Shown piece after piece: positions 6,446 to 15,744 of a stretch of 40,207 bases of DNA. The first letter of the stretch is position 1, and each line of letters begins with the position of its first letter. Source of the DNA: Phycisphaerae bacterium (GTDB taxonomy: Bacteria > Planctomycetota > Phycisphaerae > UBA1845); NCBI GenBank assembly GCA_030429365.1, contig JAUIEW010000013.1:1-40207 (forward strand), read 5' to 3'. The translations under genes were made by a program, and so were the position numbers. The notes beneath the pieces were generated by a model. It saw only the letters and a list, made by a program, of their open reading frames with translations, had not been told where the DNA came from and did no database searches.

Positions 6446-9172
6446 CTATCCGGTGAAATTCAGCTGCATCACTTTGAAGTCGTCAAGATCGACGTCGCCA
6501 TCCTGATCTGCATCAAACGCTTCGAGGCAGTCAGCGGTCGTGGGTGGCGGCGACGGTGGATTGGGCGAGGCATCAGGACCGCTCAGGCAATCGAACAGGA
6601 TCGCATAGTCCGCGAGATCCACATCACCATCGACATCGGCATCGCCAAACTCAACAGCACGGAACTGCCGCATCATGTCGTGGTCTTCATGTTCGAGAAT
6701 ATGACAGTGGTATGGGAACAGCCCTGAGTAATCTTCAAACCGAGTCACGACTTTGACCAGTTGGAACGGAGGCACCATCACAGTGTCCTTCCAGCCAGCC
6801 TCGTTGGGGGCCGGCGGAATGCGCGGGCCGTTTGTCGTGATGTTTTCGCCGTCGACAGTGAAACTCTGCGAATAAAGCACCTGAAAGAAATCGAGATGGA
6901 CATGCATCGGGTGCGCGATACCGGAGCGATTGATAAACGTCCACGTCTCTGTCGTACCCAGGCGCGGATATTCGGTAATATCATTCCAGTGCAAACCGTT
7001 GATTTGCCACGCCGTTCCGGAACAGGCGTGCGGCAATTTCTGCAAGACAAACTCGCGATCGGCGACAGCGTCACTCGGGTCCAACACATCAAGCGGTCGT
7101 AGCGATGTGGGAATCGGGTCCGTCGCACCGGTCGCACTGGTGACCACGAACTTCATGACATCCGGAATCACCCCGATGCCCGGCGTGCCCGGAAATGGTG
7201 CCGGAGCGGAATTGGTCAATTCGATTTCTGCGCCGGTCGGACTGGCAGAAAAGTCCATGATCAAATCGGCGCGCTCTGCGGGGCCCAAGGTAACTTCTGT
7301 CAGCGTGACCGGAGCAGGAAGCAATCCGCCGTCCGTTCCTATCTGTTGAAAGCTCTGGCCATTTGACAACGACAGCGTCAGCGTCCGCGAGTTGCAGCCG
7401 TTCAACGCACGGAAACGGTACTTGCCCTTCTTGACCTCCATGAAAGGAACCGCCATTCCGTTGACAAGCATGGTATCGCCAAAGAAATGATCCGGCAGGT
7501 CGGCTGGGTACTTGAGCGAACCGTCTGGATGGAACGAGCGGTCCTGCAGGATCAGAGGCACTTCGAATTCCCCCGACGGAAGACCGAGCGACTGTTCGAA
7601 CGCATCGGTGATCACGTACGCGCCAGCAAGGCCCATGTAGACATTAAGGCGAGTGATTCCCAAAGCATGATCGTGGTACCAGAGCAGCCCAGGCAGTTGG
7701 TTGTTGGGATACTCATACGTCAACATCGCGCCAGGAAGGAACGCGTCCTCGGGGTAACCATCGACTTCGGCAGGCACATGACCACCATGCAAGTGGACAA
7801 CCGTCTTGGGCACGTCTTCAGCACCGTGCGGACAAAGATTGACATCGAGATAGTGATCGGTGCGCGGTGTCCCGTTTGAATTCTGAAGATTGTTGATCCA
7901 GTTGACCGTCACGGGTTGGTCGCGTGTGGCCAGGATCGTCGGACCGGGAAACACACCGTCGTAGGCCCACACCGTCGTCGGCGGCAGATGGCGATGCAGT
8001 TGCTGCTCAACCTGCACAATCTCGATGTCATAGGTGGCTTCGAGCCCCGTTGTGCCGACACTCGGTGTCGCAATCGGCGGGATCGGTAGTGGATCGAGAA
8101 ACGGGGTGAGGACAACCGGGCACAATCCATTGGTACAAACCGTAAAGTCACCTTGGTAAATGCCGCCAGAAGAGACGCAATCGCCCTCCCCTTCCTGCGT
8201 ACAGGTACCGTCGTTGTGACAGCATGCACCGGTGACTCCCGGGCATGGGTTTGGCGAACAAACAGTACCGTCGCCCTGATAGGTATCTCCCGACGTATTA
8301 CACGTCGCCATGTCGGTGATATAGCAAGTGCCGTCGCCTTCACAGCACGCACCGAATGCCGATGGCGGAGTAAAATCAACCGTCAAACTAGGGCGCACGT
8401 TGCTGTTTGAGTGATCTTTCGAGTCGAAACGTTTCGAAGATCCGCCAATCTTCTCATTTCCGATGATGGCCCATCCAAAGTTGGTTCCTGGGGTATCGAG
8501 CCACGCCTGCACATCGGCGACCATTCCCTTTGAACTACCCCACGTGTAGAACGCCTCATCGGTGATGGTCTGCGTACCACTTGGAAAGATATCGAAATCG
8601 CCACCACGATTGGTCCAGAAATCCGACGCGGCGGGGTTTGAGCTGTTGTAGCGCGCATAAAGCCAGGTGGCGTCGTTGTTCGTGTGAAACGCCCCCATCC
8701 CTTCGTTGCCGGAAGCGTGCGACGTCCCCTCTCCCCAATCCGTGAGCAGACGATGCACCGAAACGAACTCGGGCGAATCACTGCTTCTTGACATTGATAA
8801 GGTGAGCGTGACGGAGTTGATCGTCGAACCAGCCGGGATATTCGCGGCGACATCAAACGCGATCAAACCGCGCCGCACATTTCCAAGACCTGTCGTACCG
8901 GAAAAAAAGTGGTCGCCCGCACCATTGCTCAGTGAGTTGGACTCACTGAAGACCGTGTTGTCCTTCGCCGCTTCGATCGAGACGATGTCGGCATTGACCG
9001 CGTCCACCGCATGGACTGCCAAGAAAGTTGCAACGCACAAGCATCGGACAACACGCCCACGCAACCGTCTCCGCTTCGGAACTACTTGAGGTTCCGCCAC
9101 GGGCAGGTCCATACAGTTTGAATTCGCGAGCGTGCTATCCGATGCCAAACGTCGTCCGGTCCTTGCGGTCAA
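6446..9172 (-). CDS. Secreted multidomain multicopper oxidase (CotA/laccase-like) with dockerin-like end
   Basis: 908 residues if started at the TTG at 9172, which has AGGAGG (9181-9186) eight bases upstream. The frame is open to a GTG at 9217, and an ATG at 9112 lacks an SD. A KRRRLRG stretch and hydrophobic segment (about 32-60) suggest export, possibly by Tat. Next comes a DNRLRE-like beta domain (about 65-265), then two cysteine modules 'GACCxxDGTC' (about 278-352). The multicopper oxidase part (about 375-840) has HLHGGH, WYHDH, HPMHVH and HCHILEHEDHDMM, which supply the type 1, 2 and 3 copper ligands including the axial Met. The order and the DGYPEDAF segment resemble CotA-type oxidases. 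The C-terminal about 65 residues hold two 'DxDxDGDVDLxDF' loops. It likely oxidises phenols or metal ions outside the cell; the substrate is unknown. Confidence 0.92.
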   Translation of the reverse strand: MTARTGRRLASDSTLANSNCMDLPVAEPQVVPKRRRLRGRVVRCLCVATFLAVHAVDAVNADIVSIEAAKDNTVFSESNSLSNGAGDHFFSGTTGLGNVRRGLIAFDVAANIPAGSTINSVTLTLSMSRSSDSPEFVSVHRLLTDWGEGTSHASGNEGMGAFHTNNDATWLYARYNSSNPAASDFWTNRGGDFDIFPSGTQTITDEAFYTWGSSKGMVADVQAWLDTPGTNFGWAIIGNEKIGGSSKRFDSKDHSNSNVRPSLTVDFTPPSAFGACCEGDGTCYITDMATCNTSGDTYQGDGTVCSPNPCPGVTGACCHNDGTCTQEGEGDCVSSGGIYQGDFTVCTNGLCPVVLTPFLDPLPIPPIATPSVGTTGLEATYDIEIVQVEQQLHRHLPPTTVWAYDGVFPGPTILATRDQPVTVNWINNLQNSNGTPRTDHYLDVNLCPHGAEDVPKTVVHLHGGHVPAEVDGYPEDAFLPGAMLTYEYPNNQLPGLLWYHDHALGITRLNVYMGLAGAYVITDAFEQSLGLPSGEFEVPLILQDRSFHPDGSLKYPADLPDHFFGDTMLVNGMAVPFMEVKKGKYRFRALNGCNSRTLTLSLSNGQSFQQIGTDGGLLPAPVTLTEVTLGPAERADLIMDFSASPTGAEIELTNSAPAPFPGTPGIGVIPDVMKFVVTSATGATDPIPTSLRPLDVLDPSDAVADREFVLQKLPHACSGTAWQINGLHWNDITEYPRLGTTETWTFINRSGIAHPMHVHLDFFQVLYSQSFTVDGENITTNGPRIPPAPNEAGWKDTVMVPPFQLVKVVTRFEDYSGLFPYHCHILEHEDHDMMRQFRAVEFGDADVDGDVDLADYAILFDCLSGPDASPNPPSPPPTTADCLEAFDADQDGDVDLDDFKVMQLNFTG

Positions 9173-9230
9173 TGGAACGTCCTCCTGGTTTTGCAAAATC
9201 AGTTGACGCGCAAACACCGATTATCTGCGC

Positions 9231-12200
9231 TTATGGCGTTGGACCACCCAGTTGCGCGGCAAACTGCGACAAGTCGCCACTGTCTACCGCCGAGTCGCCA
9301 TTCATGTCGCCTGCACCACAGGCACCAAGCGGACTCGATGAGCCCCAGCATGCCTGCAATTCTCCGAAGTCGACCAAGTCCACATCTCCGTCCATGTCGA
9401 AGTCACCATCGCCGACGTCGTTGCACACGAACGCCGAGATATCAAATGCGTCCAAACCACCCTCGACAACATCCCCAGGCGTTAGATCACTGACAGAAAA
9501 TCGAATGCGGAAGGTCGGACTGACTGCCGTTTCAACGCCAACCTCGATGCTATCGGTCCGCCAACTCGAAGATGCCGTCGTGTACGTTCGGATGGTTTGC
9601 CAGTTGGTACCAGCCGCATTGGTGGCGTATTCGACTTCCATCGAATCCTCCGAACCGATGGGCCCGGTGGAGATATCGTTGAGCCAATATGCGTAACTGA
9701 TCGTACCGCCGGCTGACAGGTCGAACGATGGCGACGTCAGCGACGCCGTACCGTTGTCCACGTCTGAATTGCTGTCAGACGGATCGTTTTCCGTGAGGAA
9801 GCACTGCCCTGAACCGTCGAAGTCCGAAACGGGATCGCCGCGATCAAAGTTCACGGGTATTCCGCGCTCCCACTGCCCTTCCGTCGCGTCACCGCTGGCC
9901 GTCCAACCCATATCGGTCTCGAAGTTGTCGGCGATAATCTGCTGATCCTGCCCCACGACGGCCGAGTAATATGACGAAGGCGCATCGAACGGTAGCGTGA
10001 CGGTTGCGCCGCCATCACCTTGTGCGCTGATGTAGAACTGAGCAACGTCCGCGCAATTGAACTGCGGCAGCGGAGCGTCATAAAGGTCTCCACCAACCGG
10101 CGTGAGCGCCACCGTTTGGAACGGAACAAAGATATTCGGACGGTAGTGCAAAGTTGGCGAACCCGGTACGACGTTCTCGCCCAGGGGAATGACTCGTACA
10201 TCAACGTTCGTGGTCGCGCCCGGTGCAACCTCGGTAGGTACGCCCGATGGGAACGTAATCGCCAACGCACCCGGTTCATCCACCGTGAAGTCTGCGTTCG
10301 AAATGTCAAAGAAAACGTTGTCGCTGCCTTTGATCTTGACCCTGGCCGTGCTCGTCGGAGCGTTCGGAACGACAACCTGCTCGACACCGTCGTTCAGCGT
10401 ACCGCTGGCCAGCACGATCGGGTACGTGAATCCGCCATCCGTCGAAAGCAAGATGTCCACATTGGCAGCCGCCACGGGTGCGCTGTCCGTACCCGCTACG
10501 CTCCAAGTCACCGTCGCGACACCGGACCAAACCTCTCCGCCATTGGGAGCGGTCACTTGGAAAGGACCTGCGGATGTCGTCACGGTTACGGCCATATCGT
10601 CCGAATCCACACCCCCGCCACCAGCTTGGTTGTCGCGGGCCGTGCATCGAAAATTCATCGTGCGATTGGTCGTTGGTAACTGCTCACCGGTCACCGTCGC
10701 GTTGTTGACGAGTTCACTTATACGGGGGAACGTGCGCGTCGGGCTTGACGTGGGGTTAAATGATCGAAACAGCGGACTGCTTCCATTGTCCGACGCTCCA
10801 ACCGCCTGGGCCGAACCCAGATCGCGTTCTTCCCAGCAATACGTGATCGGATCAAGATCCGGATCCGAACCGCTCGCAGTCAATTCAAACGGGGTGCTCG
10901 CCGGTATCGTGTAGTTTGATCCGGCGTTGACCGAAGGATCGTTGTTGCCCGTTGCGGACGTCACCGGGCAATTGTTGCCTGAACCGTTGGTGATGTGGTT
11001 GCGGATTTCACGGATGCTTTCGTGATGGAAATAGGGATCGCTGTGGGGCTGAAGGTCATCGCTACCGCAAATGCCTGCGTAGGCCATGATGGTCGAACCG
11101 CTGCCCGGTTCATACGCCGTCGATCCGTTGCGGTTTCCGCCCGAGCAGTTTCCAACGACGCCGTTAAACGTATGGTTGGCGCCGAATTGATGGCCCATTT
11201 CATGAGCAACGTAATCAATGTAGAACGGATCGCCGATCGGACTCGATTGTCCGGTCACACCGCGCGCTTTTGAGCTGGAGCAGATCACGCCCAAACTCGC
11301 AACACCGCCGCCGCCCGTGCTGAACACGTGTCCAACATCGTAGTTTGACGTGCCGATCACGCTGTTGACATTGCTTTGATTCTGACTGAGCATCGAGATG
11401 CCGTCATTGTTGCTGTATGGATCCGAACCAGACGACGTGTAAATGAGCAGGTCGTTGTTGGCAACAAGCTCCAGGCGGACCTGAACTTCCGTCTCATAAA
11501 CACCTGTCACGCGGTTGATCGCCGTCACCACCGCAGCCAATCCCGATGACACCGTCCCGCCATGAAACTGCGTGTATTCTCCGGTCGCGGCGCAGGCCAG
11601 ACGATACGTTCGCAAGGTCTCTGCCGCCCGATCGGCGCCGCGCGATCCATCGGCCGAACCGCCAGCCGGCTCCCCGTCGAGATTGGGGAAAACCTGACAC
11701 TTCGGCATTGTGTCGGGCCGCACGAAATCGCGTTTGTAGTAACTGGCATAGTTCGACGTATCGCCACGATTGAGCGGATCAATGTACACGGCGCCGTTGG
11801 GACTCAGAATCTGCGCATGAAAGCCGGCTGGCGTTGAATCGAATCTTACCACCGCGTGCGGATCGTCAATGCCCTGGCCATGAAACGTGCGAATTTCCGG
11901 ATAGCGGGCGGCCAACTCAGGGGCCATCACCGGCGACTCGACGAATTGAAACCGAGCGTATGAACCGTCTGGCATCGGCAGTTCAATGATCGACTGCGCA
12001 TCGCGAACCGAAACTTCCGATTCGGTTGGAACGTTGTCCAGCACTGCAGTCAATTGCCGCTGATCCAACGTCACGGCTTGATAAACATCCGGGCGTACCC
12101 AAGCGTCCGCCGCGTTGCCTTCCACCGACGCTCTCTGGGCCAATGACCACACGAGATCGTCCGACTTATCCGCGCTGAATTGCGCCTGAGCCACACCAGC

Positions 12201-12263
12201 CGACAGGCACACCACCAGTCCCATTCCCCATATAATCCGACCACCACGTCGATGCGTTTGCAT
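9231..12263 (-). CDS. Secreted reprolysin-like metalloprotease with PKD-like, beta-sandwich and dockerin-like domains
   Basis: 1010 residues from the ATG at 12263, preceded by AAAGGTGA and giving a signal peptide (MQTHRRGGRIIWGMGLVVCLSAGVAQA). A propeptide of about 190 residues is followed by a metzincin domain with the zinc motif HEMGHQFGANH (about 354-364) and a Met-turn STIMAYAG (about 391-398). Downstream are a PKD-like stretch (NAGSNYTIPASTPFELTASG), a 'PNGGEVWSG...TVTWSVAGTDS' beta domain, and a MAM/jelly-roll-like domain with NFETDMGWTASG. The end carries two dockerin-like loops (DFDMDGDVDLVDF and DMNGDSAVDSGDL). It is an exported protease, probably for protein degradation outside the cell. 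It lies just upstream of the multicopper oxidase on the same strand, with about 58 bases between them, so the two may be co-transcribed. Confidence 0.92.
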   Translation of the reverse strand: MQTHRRGGRIIWGMGLVVCLSAGVAQAQFSADKSDDLVWSLAQRASVEGNAADAWVRPDVYQAVTLDQRQLTAVLDNVPTESEVSVRDAQSIIELPMPDGSYARFQFVESPVMAPELAARYPEIRTFHGQGIDDPHAVVRFDSTPAGFHAQILSPNGAVYIDPLNRGDTSNYASYYKRDFVRPDTMPKCQVFPNLDGEPAGGSADGSRGADRAAETLRTYRLACAATGEYTQFHGGTVSSGLAAVVTAINRVTGVYETEVQVRLELVANNDLLIYTSSGSDPYSNNDGISMLSQNQSNVNSVIGTSNYDVGHVFSTGGGGVASLGVICSSSKARGVTGQSSPIGDPFYIDYVAHEMGHQFGANHTFNGVVGNCSGGNRNGSTAYEPGSGSTIMAYAGICGSDDLQPHSDPYFHHESIREIRNHITNGSGNNCPVTSATGNNDPSVNAGSNYTIPASTPFELTASGSDPDLDPITYCWEERDLGSAQAVGASDNGSSPLFRSFNPTSSPTRTFPRISELVNNATVTGEQLPTTNRTMNFRCTARDNQAGGGGVDSDDMAVTVTTSAGPFQVTAPNGGEVWSGVATVTWSVAGTDSAPVAAANVDILLSTDGGFTYPIVLASGTLNDGVEQVVVPNAPTSTARVKIKGSDNVFFDISNADFTVDEPGALAITFPSGVPTEVAPGATTNVDVRVIPLGENVVPGSPTLHYRPNIFVPFQTVALTPVGGDLYDAPLPQFNCADVAQFYISAQGDGGATVTLPFDAPSSYYSAVVGQDQQIIADNFETDMGWTASGDATEGQWERGIPVNFDRGDPVSDFDGSGQCFLTENDPSDSNSDVDNGTASLTSPSFDLSAGGTISYAYWLNDISTGPIGSEDSMEVEYATNAAGTNWQTIRTYTTASSSWRTDSIEVGVETAVSPTFRIRFSVSDLTPGDVVEGGLDAFDISAFVCNDVGDGDFDMDGDVDLVDFGELQACWGSSSPLGACGAGDMNGDSAVDSGDLSQFAAQLGGPTP

Positions 12264-12556
12264 AATCACCTTTCTCGATCGCGCGCCGGTTTTGGCGCAG
12301 CGATGAAACACTTTGGCCCACCACTTATTCCCTCTGACGCAAGGTGCAATTATAGCAACGCGATGTGTCGCGGATGTTTCCGATGTTTTCGTTTTTCGAC
12401 AAACACGCGCGATTAGACCGGTAACGTCTTGCGGCGTGAATTGGGAACATCAACGAATGGTGTCGGCGCAATCACTGGCGCCAATGGCTTGAACTGTCGG
12501 CAGGGCAAGTATTCGGTTTGCTACTAACAACTCCCCTCCGGTTTGGCGCGAGGCGC
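12264..12556. other. Intergenic region upstream of the metalloprotease
   Basis: About 293 bases between two minus-strand genes, containing the protease ribosome site. No gene or strong hairpin was recognised. Confidence 0.5.
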
Positions 12557-15049
12557 TTACCTGCGATTGATCTGGCCAAGAATCTGTGGGTCTTTGATCT
12601 TCTTGTCCTCGGCGAGCAAGAACGCTTTACTCAAGATGACGCTGAGCATGCCGTCGCCTTCAAAGGGAAGATAGAATTTGTCAGCCCCTCTGGTGCCACG
12701 CGCTGGCACGATGCAAAGATACTGATCGTTGGGCAGCATCAAAATGTTGCCGCTGCCCAGGTGGATCTTGTAGGTCCGCAGCGAGCCCTTCACCACCAGG
12801 AATCGATCGATCAACTCGCAGTGCTTGGCGATCTTCAGCTTCGGAAGCAATCGCGAAAAAATATCCTGCCGCGTCTTGGCCGATTCGGACAAATCGCCAA
12901 ACGCATAGGTCGACCAGTACTCGATTCCCAGCCGATTCCCCTGATCGACCCAATTCGGATCGTTCCCAACGCTGGATACGCCGACGAACAGATCGACGTC
13001 ACGCATCACTTCGGAGAACACGATCTTCGGCACGTCGCACACGCGCACCGGTTCACGATCTGGCGTGACAAATCGAACCTGGTCGGTCGACACGTAGAGG
13101 GCAATGCCATGGTCGCTCAACCCTTCCGCACCACCATCGACCCATTCGAGCCAGAACTCGGCTTTCATGTTCCATCTTGGCAGGCTGATCGTCGGCGTAT
13201 TTTCAGAATCGAAACCACCGTAAATGCCAGTCACCCAACCGCGTTGTTGGGCAAGCGCGTTGAGTTGATGCTGTTTGAGAATGTGCGCCGCAAAACGATT
13301 TGAATAGATGTCGGTTTCTTCCTCAGCTGGTGTCAAAATGTAGATCTCGCGATGGGCTTGTTTGAAAGGTTGCGTGATTTCTTTCGCCTCAAGCCACACG
13401 CGCCATGCCCGGACTTCATCAGACGATGCATGAACCGGATGCCACAGCGTCACCTTGCATCCGCCACCTGGACTCAATATCGCACCGTCGCACGTCACCA
13501 GGCCATCGTCCGTAGAAAACGCCGCTGTCGTCTTCCCATCGAATTCGAAATTCCAAATGAGTCGTCGGGCCAGCGTAGCCGCCAGCGGGTGATCGATGAA
13601 ACGCTTGCGCCAATCGTCAAGCGACCAGACGCGCTGTTCGATCGGCGCTCGTTCGAGTCGATCGCGAATCGTAGCCAACGTCTTCTGGATGTCTTTCGCC
13701 TTCTTGCGAAGGGCTTTCAGTTCATCGTTGTGATTATCTTTGACTTGCTTGGGAACAGACTTCTGTCGCTTGCCCGCACTGGTCAGCCAGCCAAGTTCCG
13801 TTTTGCCGCCCGCGACCACCGCCAACTCCGCCGTATGCTCCCCCATCTCCACGCGAAGCACACCGTCAGCCGCCATGCCGAATGTCGGCGTGGACATTTC
13901 TTCAAGGTCCTCGGTGCTGATCCCTGTTTTCGCAGAAGCGGCTTGCAGCGCTTTTTCAATGGTCTTACGAATGCTCGGCAGTTTGATTCGCGTGCGCAGC
14001 CGACTCAGCTCGGAAACACCATGCGGCGGCGGCATCTGTCCAAACGCATAGACGCAGGCATTGCCAACTTTGGTACAGCGGGCGCCGATCTCCGGTATCT
14101 TGTGGTAGCAGCGGTCGGCTAGCTCACCAATGGTGCGGGCATACGGAGCCCCCGCCTCACCGGCGAAACACCAGACCAAACCACGGAGCACATCGGCGTT
14201 CTTCTCGTGCAACATCGACGCATCGAACGCTTCGCCCAGATATCGATTGGGCTCTCGCGTACCGGGTTCGCCGACAGCGGATACGCATTCTTCAAGAAAC
14301 GCATGAAGCGGCGCGATGCCGATGTCGTCAACAAGCTTGCGGGCTTCGGTGCTCCATTTCTTACTCGGCTTGGCTTGAGTCGCGCCGGCCGCATGGCGGA
14401 GCAGCTTCTCCCAGGGCTTGCGTTGTTTGGGATCGAGTTTCAGAAGCGACTGCATCGCCCGCTTGGCCCAGGCATCTTCAAGATTCAGCAGCGGCACTTC
14501 CTCTTCGCCCAACAGAATGCGTTTGATCTTGTCGGCATTGCGCCTGTCGCCCGCGTCTGCATACGCCGACAAGACCGCGACGTGCAATCGCCGCAATGCT
14601 TGGGCCAATTCTTCAGAAGGTTCGCCACCATCAACGTGTTTTTGAACCCGGCCAATCAGTGCCCCGACCGGCATGAAGTATCGCGATGTTTTCACCGCGC
14701 AGTCGATCAGCGAGCAAAGGCTCGCATCCGTATGCGGAAGTTTGCGACGCATGAACTGGTTGAATAGCGCCTGGCTGGAACCATGGCGCGGCGAGAAGTC
14801 CTTCGTACCACACAATCGATCGGCGACAGCCAGTAGCACAAGCAGTTGAATCTCGGGCGAAGCGGCATCGAGTTCGGGCGTCAGTGGGAAGTTTTTCGCT
14901 GTCGTGGTAAGCCACTGGTCGGCTTTGTCGGCGTGCGATTCAAGGTATCCAGTGAGTAGTGCCTGTGCTTCCCGGCGCGAGCCCGAATCGGCTTGAGCGA
15001 AAGCACCACCCCGATCGACCAACCGCTGCCAGAAATCGCGAATCCCCAT
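12557..15049 (-). CDS. DUF4132-family protein (MolR/YehI-like), partner of the GG-ended beta-grasp protein
   Basis: 830 residues, no signal peptide and no membrane segment, so cytoplasmic. The ATG at 15049 follows GAGGG about nine bases upstream. The N-terminal half is alpha-helical, as in HEAT-type or all-helical scaffolds. The central part contains 'HPLAATLARRLIWNF', typical of DUF4132 proteins such as E. coli YehI and MolR. The C-terminus contains 'LVVKGSLRTYKIHLGSGNI' and 'YLPFEGDGMLSVILSKAFLL', matching the terminal domain commonly fused to DUF4132. A K/E-rich segment at about 445-475 (KALRKKAKDIQKTLATIRDRLE) is a probable coiled coil. No enzymatic motif is recognisable, and the family has no firmly established biochemistry. 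It starts 23 bases after the stop of a small ubiquitin-like gene, so the two are almost certainly one operon. Confidence 0.85.
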   Translation of the reverse strand: MGIRDFWQRLVDRGGAFAQADSGSRREAQALLTGYLESHADKADQWLTTTAKNFPLTPELDAASPEIQLLVLLAVADRLCGTKDFSPRHGSSQALFNQFMRRKLPHTDASLCSLIDCAVKTSRYFMPVGALIGRVQKHVDGGEPSEELAQALRRLHVAVLSAYADAGDRRNADKIKRILLGEEEVPLLNLEDAWAKRAMQSLLKLDPKQRKPWEKLLRHAAGATQAKPSKKWSTEARKLVDDIGIAPLHAFLEECVSAVGEPGTREPNRYLGEAFDASMLHEKNADVLRGLVWCFAGEAGAPYARTIGELADRCYHKIPEIGARCTKVGNACVYAFGQMPPPHGVSELSRLRTRIKLPSIRKTIEKALQAASAKTGISTEDLEEMSTPTFGMAADGVLRVEMGEHTAELAVVAGGKTELGWLTSAGKRQKSVPKQVKDNHNDELKALRKKAKDIQKTLATIRDRLERAPIEQRVWSLDDWRKRFIDHPLAATLARRLIWNFEFDGKTTAAFSTDDGLVTCDGAILSPGGGCKVTLWHPVHASSDEVRAWRVWLEAKEITQPFKQAHREIYILTPAEEETDIYSNRFAAHILKQHQLNALAQQRGWVTGIYGGFDSENTPTISLPRWNMKAEFWLEWVDGGAEGLSDHGIALYVSTDQVRFVTPDREPVRVCDVPKIVFSEVMRDVDLFVGVSSVGNDPNWVDQGNRLGIEYWSTYAFGDLSESAKTRQDIFSRLLPKLKIAKHCELIDRFLVVKGSLRTYKIHLGSGNILMLPNDQYLCIVPARGTRGADKFYLPFEGDGMLSVILSKAFLLAEDKKIKDPQILGQINRR

Positions 15050-15072
15050 GACGCGTTACCCTCTCATATGGA

Positions 15073-15471
15073 TTAACCGCCGACAAGCGGAATCAATCGA
15101 AGAAAAGATACCACCGTCTCCTTCGCCAGAACGATGTCCTCGTCGAGCGTTTCGACCTGTCGATCGTTGACGAGGATCAGTATCTGGTTCTCGTCGAAGG
15201 CTTTGAGCGCTACATCAAACTGCTGCTTCCAATCCACCTGCCTCGGTTGCTTGAAGCGGTATCCGTTAAGCTCCTTCTCCGTGTCGGTCGGCTGAACCAA
15301 TCCGCCGAAGTGCGTCTGGTTGCGCTTGGTGTTGTAATCCTTCACTTCCTGATATACACGGCTGCGAATCAACTCCCGCACGGTCGTCCGTTCCGATTCA
15401 AACTCAAGCGTCCCGGCATCGCGGATGTCGCCCGACGTTGTTTCATCGCGAATCGCAATTGTAATCGACAT
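15073..15471 (-). CDS. Small ThiS/MoaD/ubiquitin-like beta-grasp protein ending in Gly-Gly
   Basis: 132 residues from the ATG at 15471, which has AAGGAG eight bases upstream. The N-terminus (MSITIAIRDETT...GTLEFESERTTVRELIRSRV) looks like the first beta hairpin and helix of a beta-grasp fold. After a polar insert (about 45-90) the last 40 residues (ILILVNDRQVETLDEDIVL...VSFLRLIPLVGG) match the closing part of ThiS/MoaD proteins, including the exact C-terminal GG. In those families the GG is adenylated by an E1-like enzyme and thiocarboxylated or conjugated. Here it is already exposed, so no processing would be needed. The protein is longer than ThiS (about 66) or MoaD (about 81). It is the first gene of an operon with the DUF4132 protein. 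The fold assignment is inferred from pattern, not from a structure search. Confidence 0.8.
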   Translation of the reverse strand: MSITIAIRDETTSGDIRDAGTLEFESERTTVRELIRSRVYQEVKDYNTKRNQTHFGGLVQPTDTEKELNGYRFKQPRQVDWKQQFDVALKAFDENQILILVNDRQVETLDEDIVLAKETVVSFLRLIPLVGG

Positions 15472-15744
15472 GGTTGATACTCCTTCATCCGACCGAGGTG
15501 GTTTCCGGCGCATTGGACCCGACTGTGCCGCGATTGTAGCACACGCCTTCGCCCGCCCCAAGGAATTTGAATCCCAACACATCCATTGAAACTGTTACGA
15601 CTCCAAACTTCGACATGGTATCTTCATTTCGCCGCGCGAGCCCCCTTGCCGAGTCATGCCTTTGCGATATAGCATTCAGTTTCACCAAAACCCAACAACG
15701 GGCGCCCAATGCCTGCTGGACCTCATGCACGGAGGAAACGCGCG
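15472..15744. other. Divergent promoter region
   Basis: About 270 bases between the divergent beta-grasp/DUF4132 operon and the GH31 gene. It must hold the promoters of both. Good ribosome sites are visible at each end (AAGGAG on the minus strand, GGAGG at 15731-15735 on the plus strand), but no convincing -35/-10 pair could be fixed. Confidence 0.5.

Noticed and set aside
12518-14122. Long plus-strand frames opposite the DUF4132 gene
   Set aside because: Antisense shadows; the minus-strand DUF4132 gene has family motifs and a ribosome site.
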